The notes under the pieces are model-generated. The model was not told the origin of the DNA and searched no databases. It saw only the letters and a list, made by a program, of their open reading frames with translations. A DNA stretch of 64,000 nt from Kitasatospora papulosa. Its GTDB lineage: Bacteria; Actinomycetota; Actinomycetes; Streptomycetales; Streptomycetaceae. A program made the translations under genes and the position numbers. Below, piece after piece: positions 1 to 9,317 of the stretch (positions are counted from its first letter, which is position 1; every line of letters begins with the position of its first letter). The stretch lies in the NCBI RefSeq assembly GCF_000717245.1, contig NZ_JNYQ01000018.1, positions 1-64,000 of the forward strand, written 5' to 3'.

Positions 1-380
1 TTTTGGCACGCTGTTGAGTTCTCAAGGAACGGACGCTTCCTTCGGTCCCGTTTCACCGGGGCCCTCCGGGCGCTTCCCTTCGTTCTTGCGTTTCCGACTG
101 TATCAGACTCTTTCGTGTCCGATTCCCGGTCGAAGCGGGTTACTGCGGTACTACTTTTCGCTTTCCAGTTCTTCGCTTTCGCGTTTCCCTTTCGGCGTGG
201 TCACTACTTTAGCTGATTTCCTCGGCGACTCATAATCGAGTCGTTCGGACAAATTTCGGCATGCCGAAATTGCACCCGCCAGGGGTGAATCGTAGGTAGT
301 GGTTGGCCCTCTCACGATGCTTCGACCCGGTCCGATGGACCGCGCCAAGAACAACTGCATCCGTTCAAGCGGCTCGGACT
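1..380 (-). promoter_or_regulatory. rRNA operon leader and upstream region (16S gene off the left edge)
   Basis: Read on the minus strand, the last bases before the window edge are GAGAACTCAACAGCGTGCC followed by AAAA. I recognise this as the conserved pre-16S leader box of Streptomyces rRNA operons, so a 16S gene should begin a few hundred bases beyond the left edge, transcribed leftward. The stretch is relatively A/T-rich and has no credible coding frame. Besides the strong promoter at 381-409, minus-strand -10-like hexamers TAAAGT (206-211) and TACAGT (97-102) are candidates for the tandem promoters usual in these operons; their -35 boxes are weak. No rRNA sequence itself is present. Confidence 0.75.
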
Positions 381-409
381 ACATTAGGGAAACGGCAGGG
401 GCGAGTCAA
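381..409 (-). promoter_or_regulatory. Strong housekeeping-type promoter of the rRNA operon
   Basis: On the minus strand TTGACT (409-404) is followed by a 17-base spacer and TAATGT (386-381). This is a near-ideal HrdB-type promoter directed into the rRNA leader. The TGA stop codon of the upstream glycosylase gene (408-406) lies inside the -35 hexamer, so the two elements share bases. Confidence 0.8.
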
Positions 410-1047
410 GTTGCGCGGCGGCGGGGCGCGTGGGCCCGGTACGGACTCACCGTCGGGTCGCCGTCGATCCAGAAGCGCCAGGGCTGGTGGGCGCCGGCTC
501 CGCCCACACCGGTGCGCGGACCGCTCCGCACCTGGTCGGGCGAGACCGGAGATCCCTGGAGGACGGACAGCGGCCGCCGCCGGCCGGCCACCACGTCGAC
601 TCCGTTCAACGCGCGGTCGACATCGAGGGCGGTGGCCAGACGCGCGGGCCCTTTGGCCAGTTCTCTGTCATGGCGGGCCGAAAAACGACGTTTGCGGGCC
701 ATCTCCGCCCCGACGCGGATCTCCCCCGCCCGGAGCAGGACACCGCTCGCCTTGCCCTCGGGTCCGCAGACCAGGTTGAGGCAGTGCCACATCCCGTACG
801 TGAAGTAGACGTACGAATGCCCCGGCGGGCCGAACATCACGCTGTTGCGGGCCGTCCGGCCGCGGTAGGCGTGGGAGCCGGGGTCGATCTCCCCGGCATA
901 GGCCTCCACCTCCGTGAGCCGCAGCTCGATCGCACCCTCGTCGGTGCTCCTGACGAGCACACGGCCCAGGAGGTCGGGTGCCACCTCCAGGACCGGCCTG
1001 TCGAAGAACTCCCGCCCGAGCGGCGTGCGGTCCATGCCCTTGTCCAT
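406..1047 (-). CDS. Methylpurine-DNA glycosylase (MPG/AAG family)
   Basis: The 213-residue product belongs to the MPG/AAG family of DNA-3-methyladenine glycosylases, which excise alkylated purines in base excision repair. The active-site stretch TEVEAY (about residues 45-50, with Glu48 as the likely catalytic acid) is followed by the family segments GSHAYRGRTARN and YVYFTYGMWHCLN. The length is normal for bacterial members. The start at 1047 fits a leaderless transcript: on the minus strand TACCCT (1061-1056) lies eight bases before the ATG. A second ATG lies four codons downstream. The stop codon overlaps the -35 box of the rRNA promoter. Confidence 0.88.
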   Translation of the reverse strand: MDKGMDRTPLGREFFDRPVLEVAPDLLGRVLVRSTDEGAIELRLTEVEAYAGEIDPGSHAYRGRTARNSVMFGPPGHSYVYFTYGMWHCLNLVCGPEGKASGVLLRAGEIRVGAEMARKRRFSARHDRELAKGPARLATALDVDRALNGVDVVAGRRRPLSVLQGSPVSPDQVRSGPRTGVGGAGAHQPWRFWIDGDPTVSPYRAHAPRRRAT

Positions 1048-1132
1048 GGAGTCCGAGGGTACTGGGCTCGGTGCGACGGGAACCGGCTACGGTCATGGCG
1101 CGTATGTAGGGGTCAGGACCTAGGAGGAAAAC

Positions 1133-1915
1133 ATGGGCTTCAAGCGGCTGCTCGCGAGCATGGGTGCCGGCGGTGCTTCGGTCGAGACCGAACTGACCGA
1201 ACTCAACGTCGTTCCTGGCGGAGTCGTCCAGGGCGAGGTACGGATCCAGGGCGGATCCGTGGCCCAGCAGATCGAGGGTCTCTCGGTCGGGCTGCAGGCG
1301 CGGGTCGAGGTCGAGGGCGGGGACCAGGAGACCAAGCAGGACATCGAGTTCGGCAAGCTGCGGCTCGGCGGTGCGTTCGAGGTGCAGGCCGGCGCGGTGC
1401 ACGTCGTGCCGTTCGGTCTGGAGATCCCCTGGGAGACGCCGATCACGATGTTCGCCGGGCAGCACCTGCGCGGCATGAACATCGGGGTGACGACGGAGCT
1501 GGAGATCGCCCGCGCCCTGGACTCGGGGGATCTCGACCCGATCAACGTGCACCCGCTGCCCGCGCAGCAGGCCATCCTGGACGCCTTCGGGCAGCTGGGC
1601 TTCGGCTTCCGCAGCGCCGACATGGAGCGGGGTCACATCCGCGGCACCCGGCAGCGCCTGCCGTTCTACCAGGAGATCGAGTTCTTCCCGCCGCAGCAGT
1701 ACCGGGGGCTGCACCAGGTGGAGCTGACGTTCGTCGCGGACGACCGGGAGATGGACGTCGTCCTGGAGATGGACAAGAAGCCCGGCCTCTTCAGCGAGGG
1801 CAGCGACTCCTACCGTGCGTTCAAGGTGGGTCTGAACGACTTCCAGGGCACGGACTGGGCCGCGTACCTCAACCAGTGGCTCGCCCAGGTCGGCGGACAG
1901 CGCAACTGGCTCTGA
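1133..1915 (+). CDS. Spo0M-family sporulation-control protein
   Basis: The 260-residue product matches the Spo0M family (arrestin-like fold), known from Bacillus as a protein that affects sporulation and cell division. The conserved N-terminal pattern is visible as MGFKRLLASMGAG, then the VETELTEL strand. The central PLPAQQAILDAFGQLGF segment and the DMERG motif are typical. The length is normal. The ATG has an excellent ribosome site, AGGAGG, six bases upstream. The gene stands alone between a divergent glycosylase gene and a PEBP gene. Its exact role in Streptomyces is not shown by the sequence. Confidence 0.88.
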   Translation: MGFKRLLASMGAGGASVETELTELNVVPGGVVQGEVRIQGGSVAQQIEGLSVGLQARVEVEGGDQETKQDIEFGKLRLGGAFEVQAGAVHVVPFGLEIPWETPITMFAGQHLRGMNIGVTTELEIARALDSGDLDPINVHPLPAQQAILDAFGQLGFGFRSADMERGHIRGTRQRLPFYQEIEFFPPQQYRGLHQVELTFVADDREMDVVLEMDKKPGLFSEGSDSYRAFKVGLNDFQGTDWAAYLNQWLAQVGGQRNWL

Positions 1916-1971
1916 TCACCCCCTAGGGTCGGTGGGAAGACATCGCACAGCCGATCAGGAGAGGTGCTGAC

Positions 1972-2505
1972 GTGACCGAGCCGAAGAGGGCGCCGCTGCC
2001 GCACGACTTCCATCCCGAGGTCCCCCCGTTCACCGTGGTGAGCGAGGACCTCGCGCCGGGCGCCGTATTGGCCCAGGCCCAGGTGTTCGCGGCGGGGAAC
2101 ACCTCGCCGCAGCTGCGCTGGGAGGGCTTCCCCGCGGAGACGAAGAGCTTCGCGGTGACGTGCTTCGACCCGGACGCGCCGACGGGCAGCGGTTTCTGGC
2201 ACTGGGTGCTCTTCGACATTCCCGCCACCGTGACGGAGCTTCCGGCCGGTGCGGGGAGCGGGTCGTTCGAGGGGCTTCCCGCAGGTGCCGTCCAGGCCCG
2301 TAACGACTACGGGACGAAGGAGTTCGGCGGAGCCGCGCCGCCTGCCGGGGAGAACCACCGTTACGTCTTCACGGTGTACGCCGTGGACACCGAGAAGCTC
2401 GGGCCGGACAGTGACGCCTCACCCGCCGTGGTCGGTTTCAACCTGCGTTTCCACACACTTGGCCGGGCCCAGCTGATCGGGGAGTACGCCGCCCCCGAAA
2501 GCTGA
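1972..2505 (+). CDS. YbhB/YbcL-type PEBP (Raf-kinase-inhibitor-like) protein
   Basis: The 177-residue product belongs to the bacterial phosphatidylethanolamine-binding protein family. Its hallmarks are the segment NTSPQLRWEGFP (about residues 43-54), the CFDPDAPTGSGFWHWVLFDIPA ligand-pocket region broken around residue 70, and NDYGTKEFGGAAPP with the following H-Y-F strand. No signal peptide is visible, so it is probably cytoplasmic. GTG is chosen as start because AGGAGAGG lies eight bases upstream. A strong terminator follows the stop. Ligand and role in Streptomyces are unknown. Confidence 0.88.
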   Translation: MTEPKRAPLPHDFHPEVPPFTVVSEDLAPGAVLAQAQVFAAGNTSPQLRWEGFPAETKSFAVTCFDPDAPTGSGFWHWVLFDIPATVTELPAGAGSGSFEGLPAGAVQARNDYGTKEFGGAAPPAGENHRYVFTVYAVDTEKLGPDSDASPAVVGFNLRFHTLGRAQLIGEYAAPES

Positions 2506-2521
2506 ACGTTCGCCTCCCGTT

Positions 2522-2564
2522 TGCCCTGCCCTGGTCTTGGAGAGACCAGGGCAGGGCACTTTTT
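2522..2564 (+). terminator. Rho-independent terminator after the PEBP gene
   Basis: A perfect 16-bp stem (2522-2537 with 2543-2558) and a 5-base loop are followed by CTTTTTA. This is one of the few hairpins in the window with a true U tract. Confidence 0.92.
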
Positions 2565-2646
2565 ATTGCGTTGTCCATCACGGTCCGCCCGGACAGAGTT
2601 GATCCGGGCCCGCCGACAGACGGGCGGCACACGGGAGGTGGGCGGG

Positions 2647-3153
2647 ATGCGGGACACACTTGTACTCAACGCGAGCTTCGAGCCGCTGTCGACGGTGACG
2701 CTGAACCGCGCGGTCGTCCTGATCCTGCAGGACAAGGCCGTCGTCGAGCAGTCGCATCCCGGGCTCCGTATGCGTGGTGCCGCCGTGGACATCCCGGTTC
2801 CACAGGTGATCAGGCTCTGCCGGTACGTACGGGTGCCCTTCCGAAGACACGCTCCGTGGTCCAGACGGGGGGTGCTGATACGGGACCAGCACCGGTGCGC
2901 GTACTGCGGGCGGCGGGCCAGCACCGTGGACCACGTGGTGCCCCGGGCCCAGGGAGGCCAGGACACCTGGCTGAACACCGTGGCCTCGTGCGCGGAGGAC
3001 AACCACCGCAAGGCGGCCCGGACACCGGAGCAGGCCGGCATGCCGCTGCTGCGTCAGCCGTACGTGCCGTCGCCGGCGGACGCGATGCTGCTCGCGCTGG
3101 GCGCCGGCGACCGTTCGGCACTCCCGGAGTGGCTGACGCGCTCGGCGGCGTGA
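2647..3153 (+). CDS. HNH endonuclease
   Basis: The 168-residue product is an HNH nuclease. The Cys pair CAYC (84-87), the DH pair (95-96), GGQDTWLN, and the CAEDNHRK segment (115-122) form the zinc-supported beta-beta-alpha metal finger. An N-terminal helix-strand region beginning MRDTLVLNASFEPLS is shared by many actinobacterial stand-alone HNH proteins. The ATG at 2647 has GGGAGG upstream and excludes a longer frame that would run through the preceding terminator. The gene is not next to a methylase or phage genes, so the substrate is unknown. Confidence 0.88.
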   Translation: MRDTLVLNASFEPLSTVTLNRAVVLILQDKAVVEQSHPGLRMRGAAVDIPVPQVIRLCRYVRVPFRRHAPWSRRGVLIRDQHRCAYCGRRASTVDHVVPRAQGGQDTWLNTVASCAEDNHRKAARTPEQAGMPLLRQPYVPSPADAMLLALGAGDRSALPEWLTRSAA

Positions 3154-3182
3154 CCGCCCCGGCCGTCCGCACGGCCGGGCTA

Positions 3183-3216
3183 GGAGCCCGTACCCCGTCG
3201 TGAGGGGACGGGCTCC
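3183..3216. terminator. Bidirectional hairpin between convergent HNH and TSUP genes
   Basis: GGAGCCCGT (3183-3191) pairs with ACGGGCTCC (3208-3216), with an inner CCCC/GGGG extension. No U tract is present, which is common in high-GC actinobacteria. Confidence 0.7.
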
Positions 3217-3221
3217 GTGCG

Positions 3222-3995
3222 TCAGCGCAGCAGCAGTTGGACGATGGCCGCGGTGCCGACGACGACGATCAGGGCACGCAGGAAGCCCGGGCTGAGCCGG
3301 CGGCCGACCTTGGCGCCCACCTGGCCGCCGATCGCCGAACCCACCGCGATGAGGACGACCGCCGTCCAGTCGAAGTCCGCGACGAAGAGGAAGAAGAGCG
3401 CGGCGACGCTGTTGACGACGGCGGCGAGGACGTTCTTGACGGCGTTCAGGCGCTGCATCGTGTCGTCGAGCAGCATGCCCATCAGGGAGAGGTAGATGAT
3501 GCCCTGGGCCGCCGTGAAGTAGCCGCCGTAGACGCTGGCGAGCATCAGGCCCGTGAACAGCAGAGGGCCGCCGTCGGGGCGGGCGGACGTGCCGGTGCGC
3601 TCACGACGGCGTTGCACGGCCCGGCTGATGCGGGGCTGCAGGATGACCAGGGCCAGCGCGAGGGCCACCAGGACGGGGACGATCGTCTCGAATGCCGTGG
3701 AGGGCAGGGAGAGCAGGAGGGCGGCCCCGGCGAGGCCGCCGATCAGTGCGCCGACGCCCAGCTTCAGGGTCCGGCGGCACTGGCCGGCGAGTTCCGCGCG
3801 GTAGCCGATGGCGCCGCTGATGGAGCCGGGGATCAGGCCGAGGGCGTTGGACACGGTCGCGGTGACCGGGGGCAGACCGGTGGCGAGCAGTACCGGAAAG
3901 GTGATCAACGTGCCCGAGCCGACGATGGTGTTGATCGTGCCGGCGCCGATCCCGGCGGCGAAGACGGCGAGCATTTCCCAGATGGACAAGGCCAT
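3222..3995 (-). CDS. TSUP (TauE/SafE) family membrane permease
   Basis: The 257-residue product is a polytopic membrane protein of the TauE/SafE family, which exports sulfite, sulfonates or other organic anions. The N-terminal motif GAGTINTIVGSGTLITFPVL (residues about 17-36) is diagnostic, and a second half-repeat appears near FTGLMLASVYGGYF and GMLLDDTMQRLNAVKN. About eight hydrophobic segments are visible. The start at 3995 gives the standard N-terminus MALSIWEML. The transported substrate cannot be told from the sequence or from its neighbours. Confidence 0.88.
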   Translation of the reverse strand: MALSIWEMLAVFAAGIGAGTINTIVGSGTLITFPVLLATGLPPVTATVSNALGLIPGSISGAIGYRAELAGQCRRTLKLGVGALIGGLAGAALLLSLPSTAFETIVPVLVALALALVILQPRISRAVQRRRERTGTSARPDGGPLLFTGLMLASVYGGYFTAAQGIIYLSLMGMLLDDTMQRLNAVKNVLAAVVNSVAALFFLFVADFDWTAVVLIAVGSAIGGQVGAKVGRRLSPGFLRALIVVVGTAAIVQLLLR

Positions 3996-4073
3996 CTCCT
4001 TCGATGGTCAGTGATGCCTCCCCGCCATGAAGGTCGAGGGGCCTCACTGATCATGCACGAAGGTGTTTCGCCG

Positions 4074-5003
4074 CTATTCGACCGGGGGCTGCTCCCTGCG
4101 CTCCGTACCGGTGTTGAAACCGGGTGCACCGCTGCCGAGGTTGCCGAAGGCGCCGCTGAGTCCCTTGAGCGCGTCGCCGATCTCGCTGGGCACGATCCAG
4201 AGCTTGTTGGCGTCGCCCTCGGCGATCTTGGGGAGCATCTGGAGGTACTGGTACGAGAGGAGCTTCTGGTCCGGGTCGCCCGCGTGGATGGACTCGAAGA
4301 CCGTGCGGATGGCCTGGGCCTCGCCCTCGGCGCGCAGGGCCGACGCCTTGGCCTCACCTTCGGCGCGCAGGATCGCGGACTGCTTCTCGCCCTCCGCGGT
4401 GAGGATCGCGGACTGCCTGATGCCTTCGGCGGTGAGGATCGCGGCGCGCTTGTCACGGTCGGCGCGCATCTGCTTCTCCATCGAGTCCTGGATGGAGGTG
4501 GGCGGTTCGATGGCCTTGAGCTCGACGCGGTTGACGCGGATGCCCCACTTGCCGGTGGCCTCGTCGAGGACTCCGCGCAGTGCCGCGTTGATCTCCTCGC
4601 GGGAGGTCAGGGTCCTCTCGAGGTCCATGCCGCCGATGATGTTGCGGAGGGTGGTGACGGTGAGCTGCTCGATCGCCTGGATGTAGCTGGCGACTTCGTA
4701 CGTCGCGGCGCGGGCGTCGGTCACCTGGTAGTAGATGACGGTGTCGATGTTGACGACGAGGTTGTCCTGGGTGATCACCGGCTGGGGCGGGAAGGGGACG
4801 ACCTGTTCGCGGAGGTCGATCCTGTTGCGGATCGAGTCGATGAACGGGACGACGATGTTCAGCCCGGCGTTGAGTGTGCGCGTGTAGCGGCCGAAGCGCT
4901 CGACGATCGCGGCACTGGCCTGCGGGATGACCTGGATCGTCTTGATCAGGGCGATGAAGACGAGCACCACCAGAATGATCAGGACGATGATGATCGGTTG
5001 CAT
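4074..5003 (-). CDS. SPFH/band-7 (stomatin-like) membrane protein
   Basis: The 309-residue product has one N-terminal membrane helix (about residues 3-22) followed by the SPFH domain. Signatures are the IVERFGRYTRTLNAGLN segment, VPFIDSIRNRIDLREQV, and the IGGMDLERTLTSREEIN block. A long C-terminal coiled region has Ala-Glu-Gly repeats of the EGEAKASALRAEGEAQA kind. Such proteins oligomerise and scaffold membrane microdomains and proteases. It lies downstream of an NfeD gene in the same direction; NfeD-stomatin pairs are a well-known association, so the two very likely function together. Confidence 0.9.
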   Translation of the reverse strand: MQPIIIVLIILVVLVFIALIKTIQVIPQASAAIVERFGRYTRTLNAGLNIVVPFIDSIRNRIDLREQVVPFPPQPVITQDNLVVNIDTVIYYQVTDARAATYEVASYIQAIEQLTVTTLRNIIGGMDLERTLTSREEINAALRGVLDEATGKWGIRVNRVELKAIEPPTSIQDSMEKQMRADRDKRAAILTAEGIRQSAILTAEGEKQSAILRAEGEAKASALRAEGEAQAIRTVFESIHAGDPDQKLLSYQYLQMLPKIAEGDANKLWIVPSEIGDALKGLSGAFGNLGSGAPGFNTGTERREQPPVE

Positions 5004-5131
5004 CGTGTGCCTCGTGCCCTTCGGTTGCCGACGGATCGCGGTGATCGAGGTCGATCGGTCAAGACGGTCGCATTCTCATGATGATCGACTTCGAGTTTGG
5101 CAGACTGCGGCCTGCCGTGTGACCGGTTCGC

Positions 5132-5560
5132 TCACATGACGACGGCCGTTGCACCGTCGATGTCCACGACGTCCACCTGCCGGCCGGGTTCGAAGATCTG
5201 GTCGGCGTCGAGTGAGCGTGCGGACCAGACCTCACCGGCGAGCTTGATGCGCCCGCCGCTGCCGTCGACCTGTTCCAGGACGACCGCCTGACGGCCTTTC
5301 AGTGCGTCGATGCCGGTGGCGTGCGGGGAGCTGCTCGTACGGTGCCGGGCCGCGATCGGGCGCACGACCGCGATGAGCGCCACCGACACGAGGACGAACA
5401 CCAGGACCTGGGCGACGATCCCGCCGCCGAGGGCCGCGACGACGGCCGCCGCCACCGCTCCCACGGCGAACATCCCGAATTCGGGCATCGCGGTCAGGAC
5501 GAGGGGAATGCCCAGTCCCACCGCGCCGATCAGCCACCACACCCACGCGTCGATGTCCAC
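5132..5560 (-). CDS. NfeD-like membrane protein with C-terminal OB fold
   Basis: The 142-residue product has three closely spaced hydrophobic helices in its first half and a soluble beta-rich C-terminal domain, typical of the short NfeD family that lacks a ClpP-like protease domain. The start at 5560 gives the N-terminus MDIDAWVWWLIGAVGL. It is the upstream member of a pair with the SPFH gene, 128 bases away. Short NfeD proteins are thought to assist stomatin-like partners in membrane quality control; that role is inferred from family context. Confidence 0.85.
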   Translation of the reverse strand: MDIDAWVWWLIGAVGLGIPLVLTAMPEFGMFAVGAVAAAVVAALGGGIVAQVLVFVLVSVALIAVVRPIAARHRTSSSPHATGIDALKGRQAVVLEQVDGSGGRIKLAGEVWSARSLDADQIFEPGRQVDVVDIDGATAVVM

Positions 5561-5625
5561 ATGGTCATCGTAGGACCGCGGGCCCCTTCCCCGACAGGGC
5601 GCAGAGGAGGTTGGCTGTGGTGCGC

Positions 5626-6426
<801 letters not shown>

Positions 6427-6546
6427 GGCGCGTTGTCTCCCCATACAGTGTCGAGATCGTCGCGTGCCTGTGGGCACAGCTCCCAGGGAAAACCTACGCC
6501 ACCCGGGGAGTGCTCAGGCCCTGGGGCCGTTCCCTAGGCTGTCCCC

Positions 6547-7326
6547 ATGCTTTCGGAACCACGCTCAGGGCGGCTCGCCGCATGGGGAAACGCTCTTTTG
6601 GCCGGACTTGTGTCGCCGGACGACGCCGCGCTCGCGATCGTCGGCGAGGACGCGGTGCACCGGGTGGAGGGGCTGCCGGGTGAGGCGGGGCCCGTGGGGC
6701 TCACGCTGGCGCTCGGACGGCTGAGGTCGCTCGGGGCGACCGGTTTCCGGGTCGCGCTGCCGGTGCCGGGCCATCCGCTGGGGCTCAGCGGGCCGCCGGA
6801 CTTCAACGCCCGGGCGCTGGAGGCGGAGGAGGCGGTCCTGACGTCCGGGGTGCCGTACGGGCTCGTACCGGAGGTGAGTGAGGCGGGGCCCGCCGGGGAT
6901 CTGCACGTGGAGGTGGTCTGGTGCTGCCTGCCGGTCCGGGAGGCGCCGCCCGCCGACGTGCCGTCGCTGGGTGAGGCGGAACGGGAGCTCGCCGAGGCGT
7001 TGCGGGACGCCACGGCGGTGCTGTCGCGGCTGGACGTGGCCGGGTCCGGCCCCGTCGCGGAGGCCGCGGTGGACGCCTACCGGGCGCGGGCGGAGCGAGG
7101 ACGGGACGTGCTGGCACCGGGTTACCCGCCGCGGGCGGTCCGGGTGCTGGAGCTGGCCCAGCGGGTGGGGCTCCTGGTGTCGGTGGCGCACGAGAACGGG
7201 CACGGCGGCGCGGTGAGCGCGTCCGAGATGGCGGCCCGGGGGGAGGCGCTGCGGCCGGTGGAGCGGGTGGCCAGGCGGGCGCAGGTCGCGGCGTACAACG
7301 CGTACGTGGAGGAGCGGGGGCGCTGA
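6547..7326 (+). CDS. Conserved protein of unknown function
   Basis: The 259-residue product has no motif I recognise. It is soluble, Ala/Gly/Val-rich and starts MLSEPRSGRLAAWGNALLAG. No signal peptide or membrane helix is present. The codon use (very high G/C in third positions along the full length) shows that it is a real gene. It is divergent from the ABC ATPase gene. A strong hairpin at 7407-7432 separates it from the convergent response regulator gene. It resembles proteins I remember as hypothetical in Streptomyces genomes, but no function can be assigned. Confidence 0.75.
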   Translation: MLSEPRSGRLAAWGNALLAGLVSPDDAALAIVGEDAVHRVEGLPGEAGPVGLTLALGRLRSLGATGFRVALPVPGHPLGLSGPPDFNARALEAEEAVLTSGVPYGLVPEVSEAGPAGDLHVEVVWCCLPVREAPPADVPSLGEAERELAEALRDATAVLSRLDVAGSGPVAEAAVDAYRARAERGRDVLAPGYPPRAVRVLELAQRVGLLVSVAHENGHGGAVSASEMAARGEALRPVERVARRAQVAAYNAYVEERGR

Positions 7327-7406
7327 TCGGCCGCGGGCCGTGTTGCCGGCCACGTCCACCCGGACCTCCACCGCGACCTGGCCGGGGTCGCCCGGGGCGG
7401 GGCCGG

Positions 7407-7432
7407 AGGGGAGCCGTCGGTACGGCTCCCCT
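7407..7432. terminator. Bidirectional hairpin between convergent genes
   Basis: An 11-bp perfect stem AGGGGAGCCGT/ACGGCTCCCCT with a 4-base loop ends exactly on the last base of the response-regulator stop codon. It can end transcription from both sides. Confidence 0.75.
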
Positions 7433-8076
7433 CAGCCCGCCGCCCCGTGCCGGACCGCCCAGAGCGCGGCCTGGGTCCTGTCCGACAGGTCGAGCTTCAT
7501 CAGGATGTTGGAGACGTGGGTCTTCACCGTCTTCTCCGACAGGACCAGCGCCCGGGCGATCTCACGGTTGGAGCGGCCGTCGGCGATCAGTCCGAGCACC
7601 TCGCGTTCCCGCTCGGTCAGGGTGCTCCCCCGCCCCGTGCCGTTGCCCGTGTCCTCCTGGGCCAGCAGCGCGCCCGCGACCTCCGGCTGGAGCAGGACGT
7701 GCCCCGCGTGGACCGAGCGGATGGCGCCGGCCAGGGCGTCCGGGTCCACGTCCTTGTACACGTAGCCCGACGCCCCCGCCCGGAGCGCGGGCACGACCGT
7801 GCGCTGTTCGGTGAAGCTGGTGACGATCAGGACCCTGGCGGGGTTCTCCAGCTCCCTGAGTCTGCGCAGCGCCTCGATGCCGTCCGTACCGGGCATCTTG
7901 ATGTCCATGAGGACCACGTCGGGCCGCAGCTCCTCGGTCCTGGCGACGCCCTCCGCTCCGTCCGACGCCTCGCCGACCACCTCTATGTCGTCCTGGATCT
8001 CCAGGAAGGTGCGCAGTCCCCTGCGGACGACCTGGTGGTCGTCGACCAGCAGCACCTTGATGATCTTGTCAGCCAC
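7432..8076 (-). CDS. NarL/FixJ-family response regulator
   Basis: The 214-residue product has a receiver domain with the acidic pair at 12-13, the phosphoacceptor Asp58 in VVLMDIKMPG, and the conserved Lys108 in YVYKDV. A LuxR-type DNA-binding helix-turn-helix follows from about residue 148 (LTEREREVLGLIADGRSNREIA is its start region). It probably binds promoter DNA when phosphorylated by the kinase encoded immediately upstream. The GTG start at 8076 overlaps the kinase stop codon by eight bases, giving translational coupling. Target genes are unknown. Confidence 0.92.
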   Translation of the reverse strand: MADKIIKVLLVDDHQVVRRGLRTFLEIQDDIEVVGEASDGAEGVARTEELRPDVVLMDIKMPGTDGIEALRRLRELENPARVLIVTSFTEQRTVVPALRAGASGYVYKDVDPDALAGAIRSVHAGHVLLQPEVAGALLAQEDTGNGTGRGSTLTEREREVLGLIADGRSNREIARALVLSEKTVKTHVSNILMKLDLSDRTQAALWAVRHGAAG

Positions 8077-9214
8077 AGGGGACCTCCATCTGGATCGTGG
8101 TGCCCGTGCCGGGCTCCGAGTCGACGACGAGCCGGCCGCCGACGCCACCGGCCCGGTGCCGCATGGAGACGAGGCCCAGGTGCCGGCCCGCGCGCCGGAC
8201 GACGTCCGGGTCGAAGCCGCAGCCGTCGTCGGTGATCCGCAGCACCGCGGTGGTGGTGCTGCGGGCGAGGCTGACGTCGACCTGCCCGGCACCGGAGTGG
8301 CGCAAGGCGTTGTGCAGGGCTTCCTGGGCGACCCTGAGCATCGCCTCCTCCTGAGCGGCCGGCAGGGCCCGCACACCCGCGCTCGTGAAGGTGACGCGCG
8401 CACTGTGGGCCCGGTCCAGCACCTGGACCTGGGTACGGAGCGTGGCGACCAGACCGTCCTCGTCCAGGGCCGCGGGGCGCAGCTCGACGACGGCCGCGCG
8501 CAGCTCGTCCACGGCTTCCCCGGCGAGGGTGGCGACCTGCTGGAGCTCGCCCTTGGCCCGCACCGGGTCGCGGTCGACGAGCGCCGCCGCGGCCTGTGCG
8601 GTCAGCCGGAGCGAGAAGAGCTTCTGGCTGACGGCGTCGTGCAGCTCATGGGCGAGCCGGGAGCGCTCCTCGGCGATGGTGAGCTCGCGGCTGCGTTCGT
8701 AGAGCCGGGCGTTGGTGAGGGCGATGGCCGCGTGCTGGGCGAGGATCTCCAGGAGTTCCTCGTCCTCCTCCGTGAAACCGCAGCCGCCCGTGGGCCTGGG
8801 GCATCGCTTGTTGGCCAGGAAGAGCGCGCCGATGGTCTCGTCGCCGTCCTGGATCGGCAGGCCGAGGAAGTCGGACATGTCGGGGTGGGCGTCGGGCCAC
8901 CCCTCGAACCGGGGGTCCTTGCGGACGTCGGCGAGGCGCTGGGGCTTCGCCTCGTGGAGCATCGCCGCCAGGATGCCGTGCTGGCGGGGCAGCGGTCCGA
9001 TGGCCTTCCACTGTTCGTCGCTGACGCCGTCGACGACGAACTGGGCGAAGCCTCCGTGGTCGTCCGGCACACCGAGGGCGGCGTACTCGGCGTCGAGCAG
9101 TTCCCGGGCCGAGGCGACGATCGTCTTGAGGACGTCCCTCATCTCCAGGTGCCGGTTCATGGCGAGCAGCGCCGCGCTGACCGCGGCGAGGCCCGACGGC
9201 GGGCGATGACTCAT
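8069..9214 (-). CDS. GAF-domain sensor histidine kinase (NarL-type system)
   Basis: The 381-residue product is a soluble kinase. A GAF sensor domain covers about residues 20-170, with the GIPIQDG-type core LGLPIQDGDETIGALFLANK. The HisKA_3 dimerisation domain follows, with the phosphoacceptor His192 in LAHELHDAVSQ. A HATPase domain follows with the N box EALHNALRHS and the G box DDGCGFDPD. No membrane segment is visible, so the stimulus is probably cytoplasmic; GAF kinases of this type can bind heme or small ligands, but nothing here proves which. The start MSHRPPSG at 9214 is chosen because earlier in-frame codons give a low-complexity Arg/Pro extension. Confidence 0.9.
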   Translation of the reverse strand: MSHRPPSGLAAVSAALLAMNRHLEMRDVLKTIVASARELLDAEYAALGVPDDHGGFAQFVVDGVSDEQWKAIGPLPRQHGILAAMLHEAKPQRLADVRKDPRFEGWPDAHPDMSDFLGLPIQDGDETIGALFLANKRCPRPTGGCGFTEEDEELLEILAQHAAIALTNARLYERSRELTIAEERSRLAHELHDAVSQKLFSLRLTAQAAAALVDRDPVRAKGELQQVATLAGEAVDELRAAVVELRPAALDEDGLVATLRTQVQVLDRAHSARVTFTSAGVRALPAAQEEAMLRVAQEALHNALRHSGAGQVDVSLARSTTTAVLRITDDGCGFDPDVVRRAGRHLGLVSMRHRAGGVGGRLVVDSEPGTGTTIQMEVPCG

Positions 9215-9317
9215 GCGCTCACCGTACCGGCGGGGGCGCAGGGGCCGTATCGGGCTGCGGACCTCCCCCGTACGGGGCCTCGGACCTAGGCCGAAGTGCG
9301 GTGCCCGGCTTCGGCGC

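Noticed and set aside
2521..2646. N-terminal extension of the HNH gene from TTG 2521
   Set aside because: It would be translated through a strong terminator hairpin, while ATG 2647 has a good ribosome site.
3237..5081. Plus-strand 614-codon frame rich in Asp, Glu, Gly and Arg
   Set aside because: It is antisense to the TSUP and SPFH genes and has the low-complexity composition of a shadow frame.
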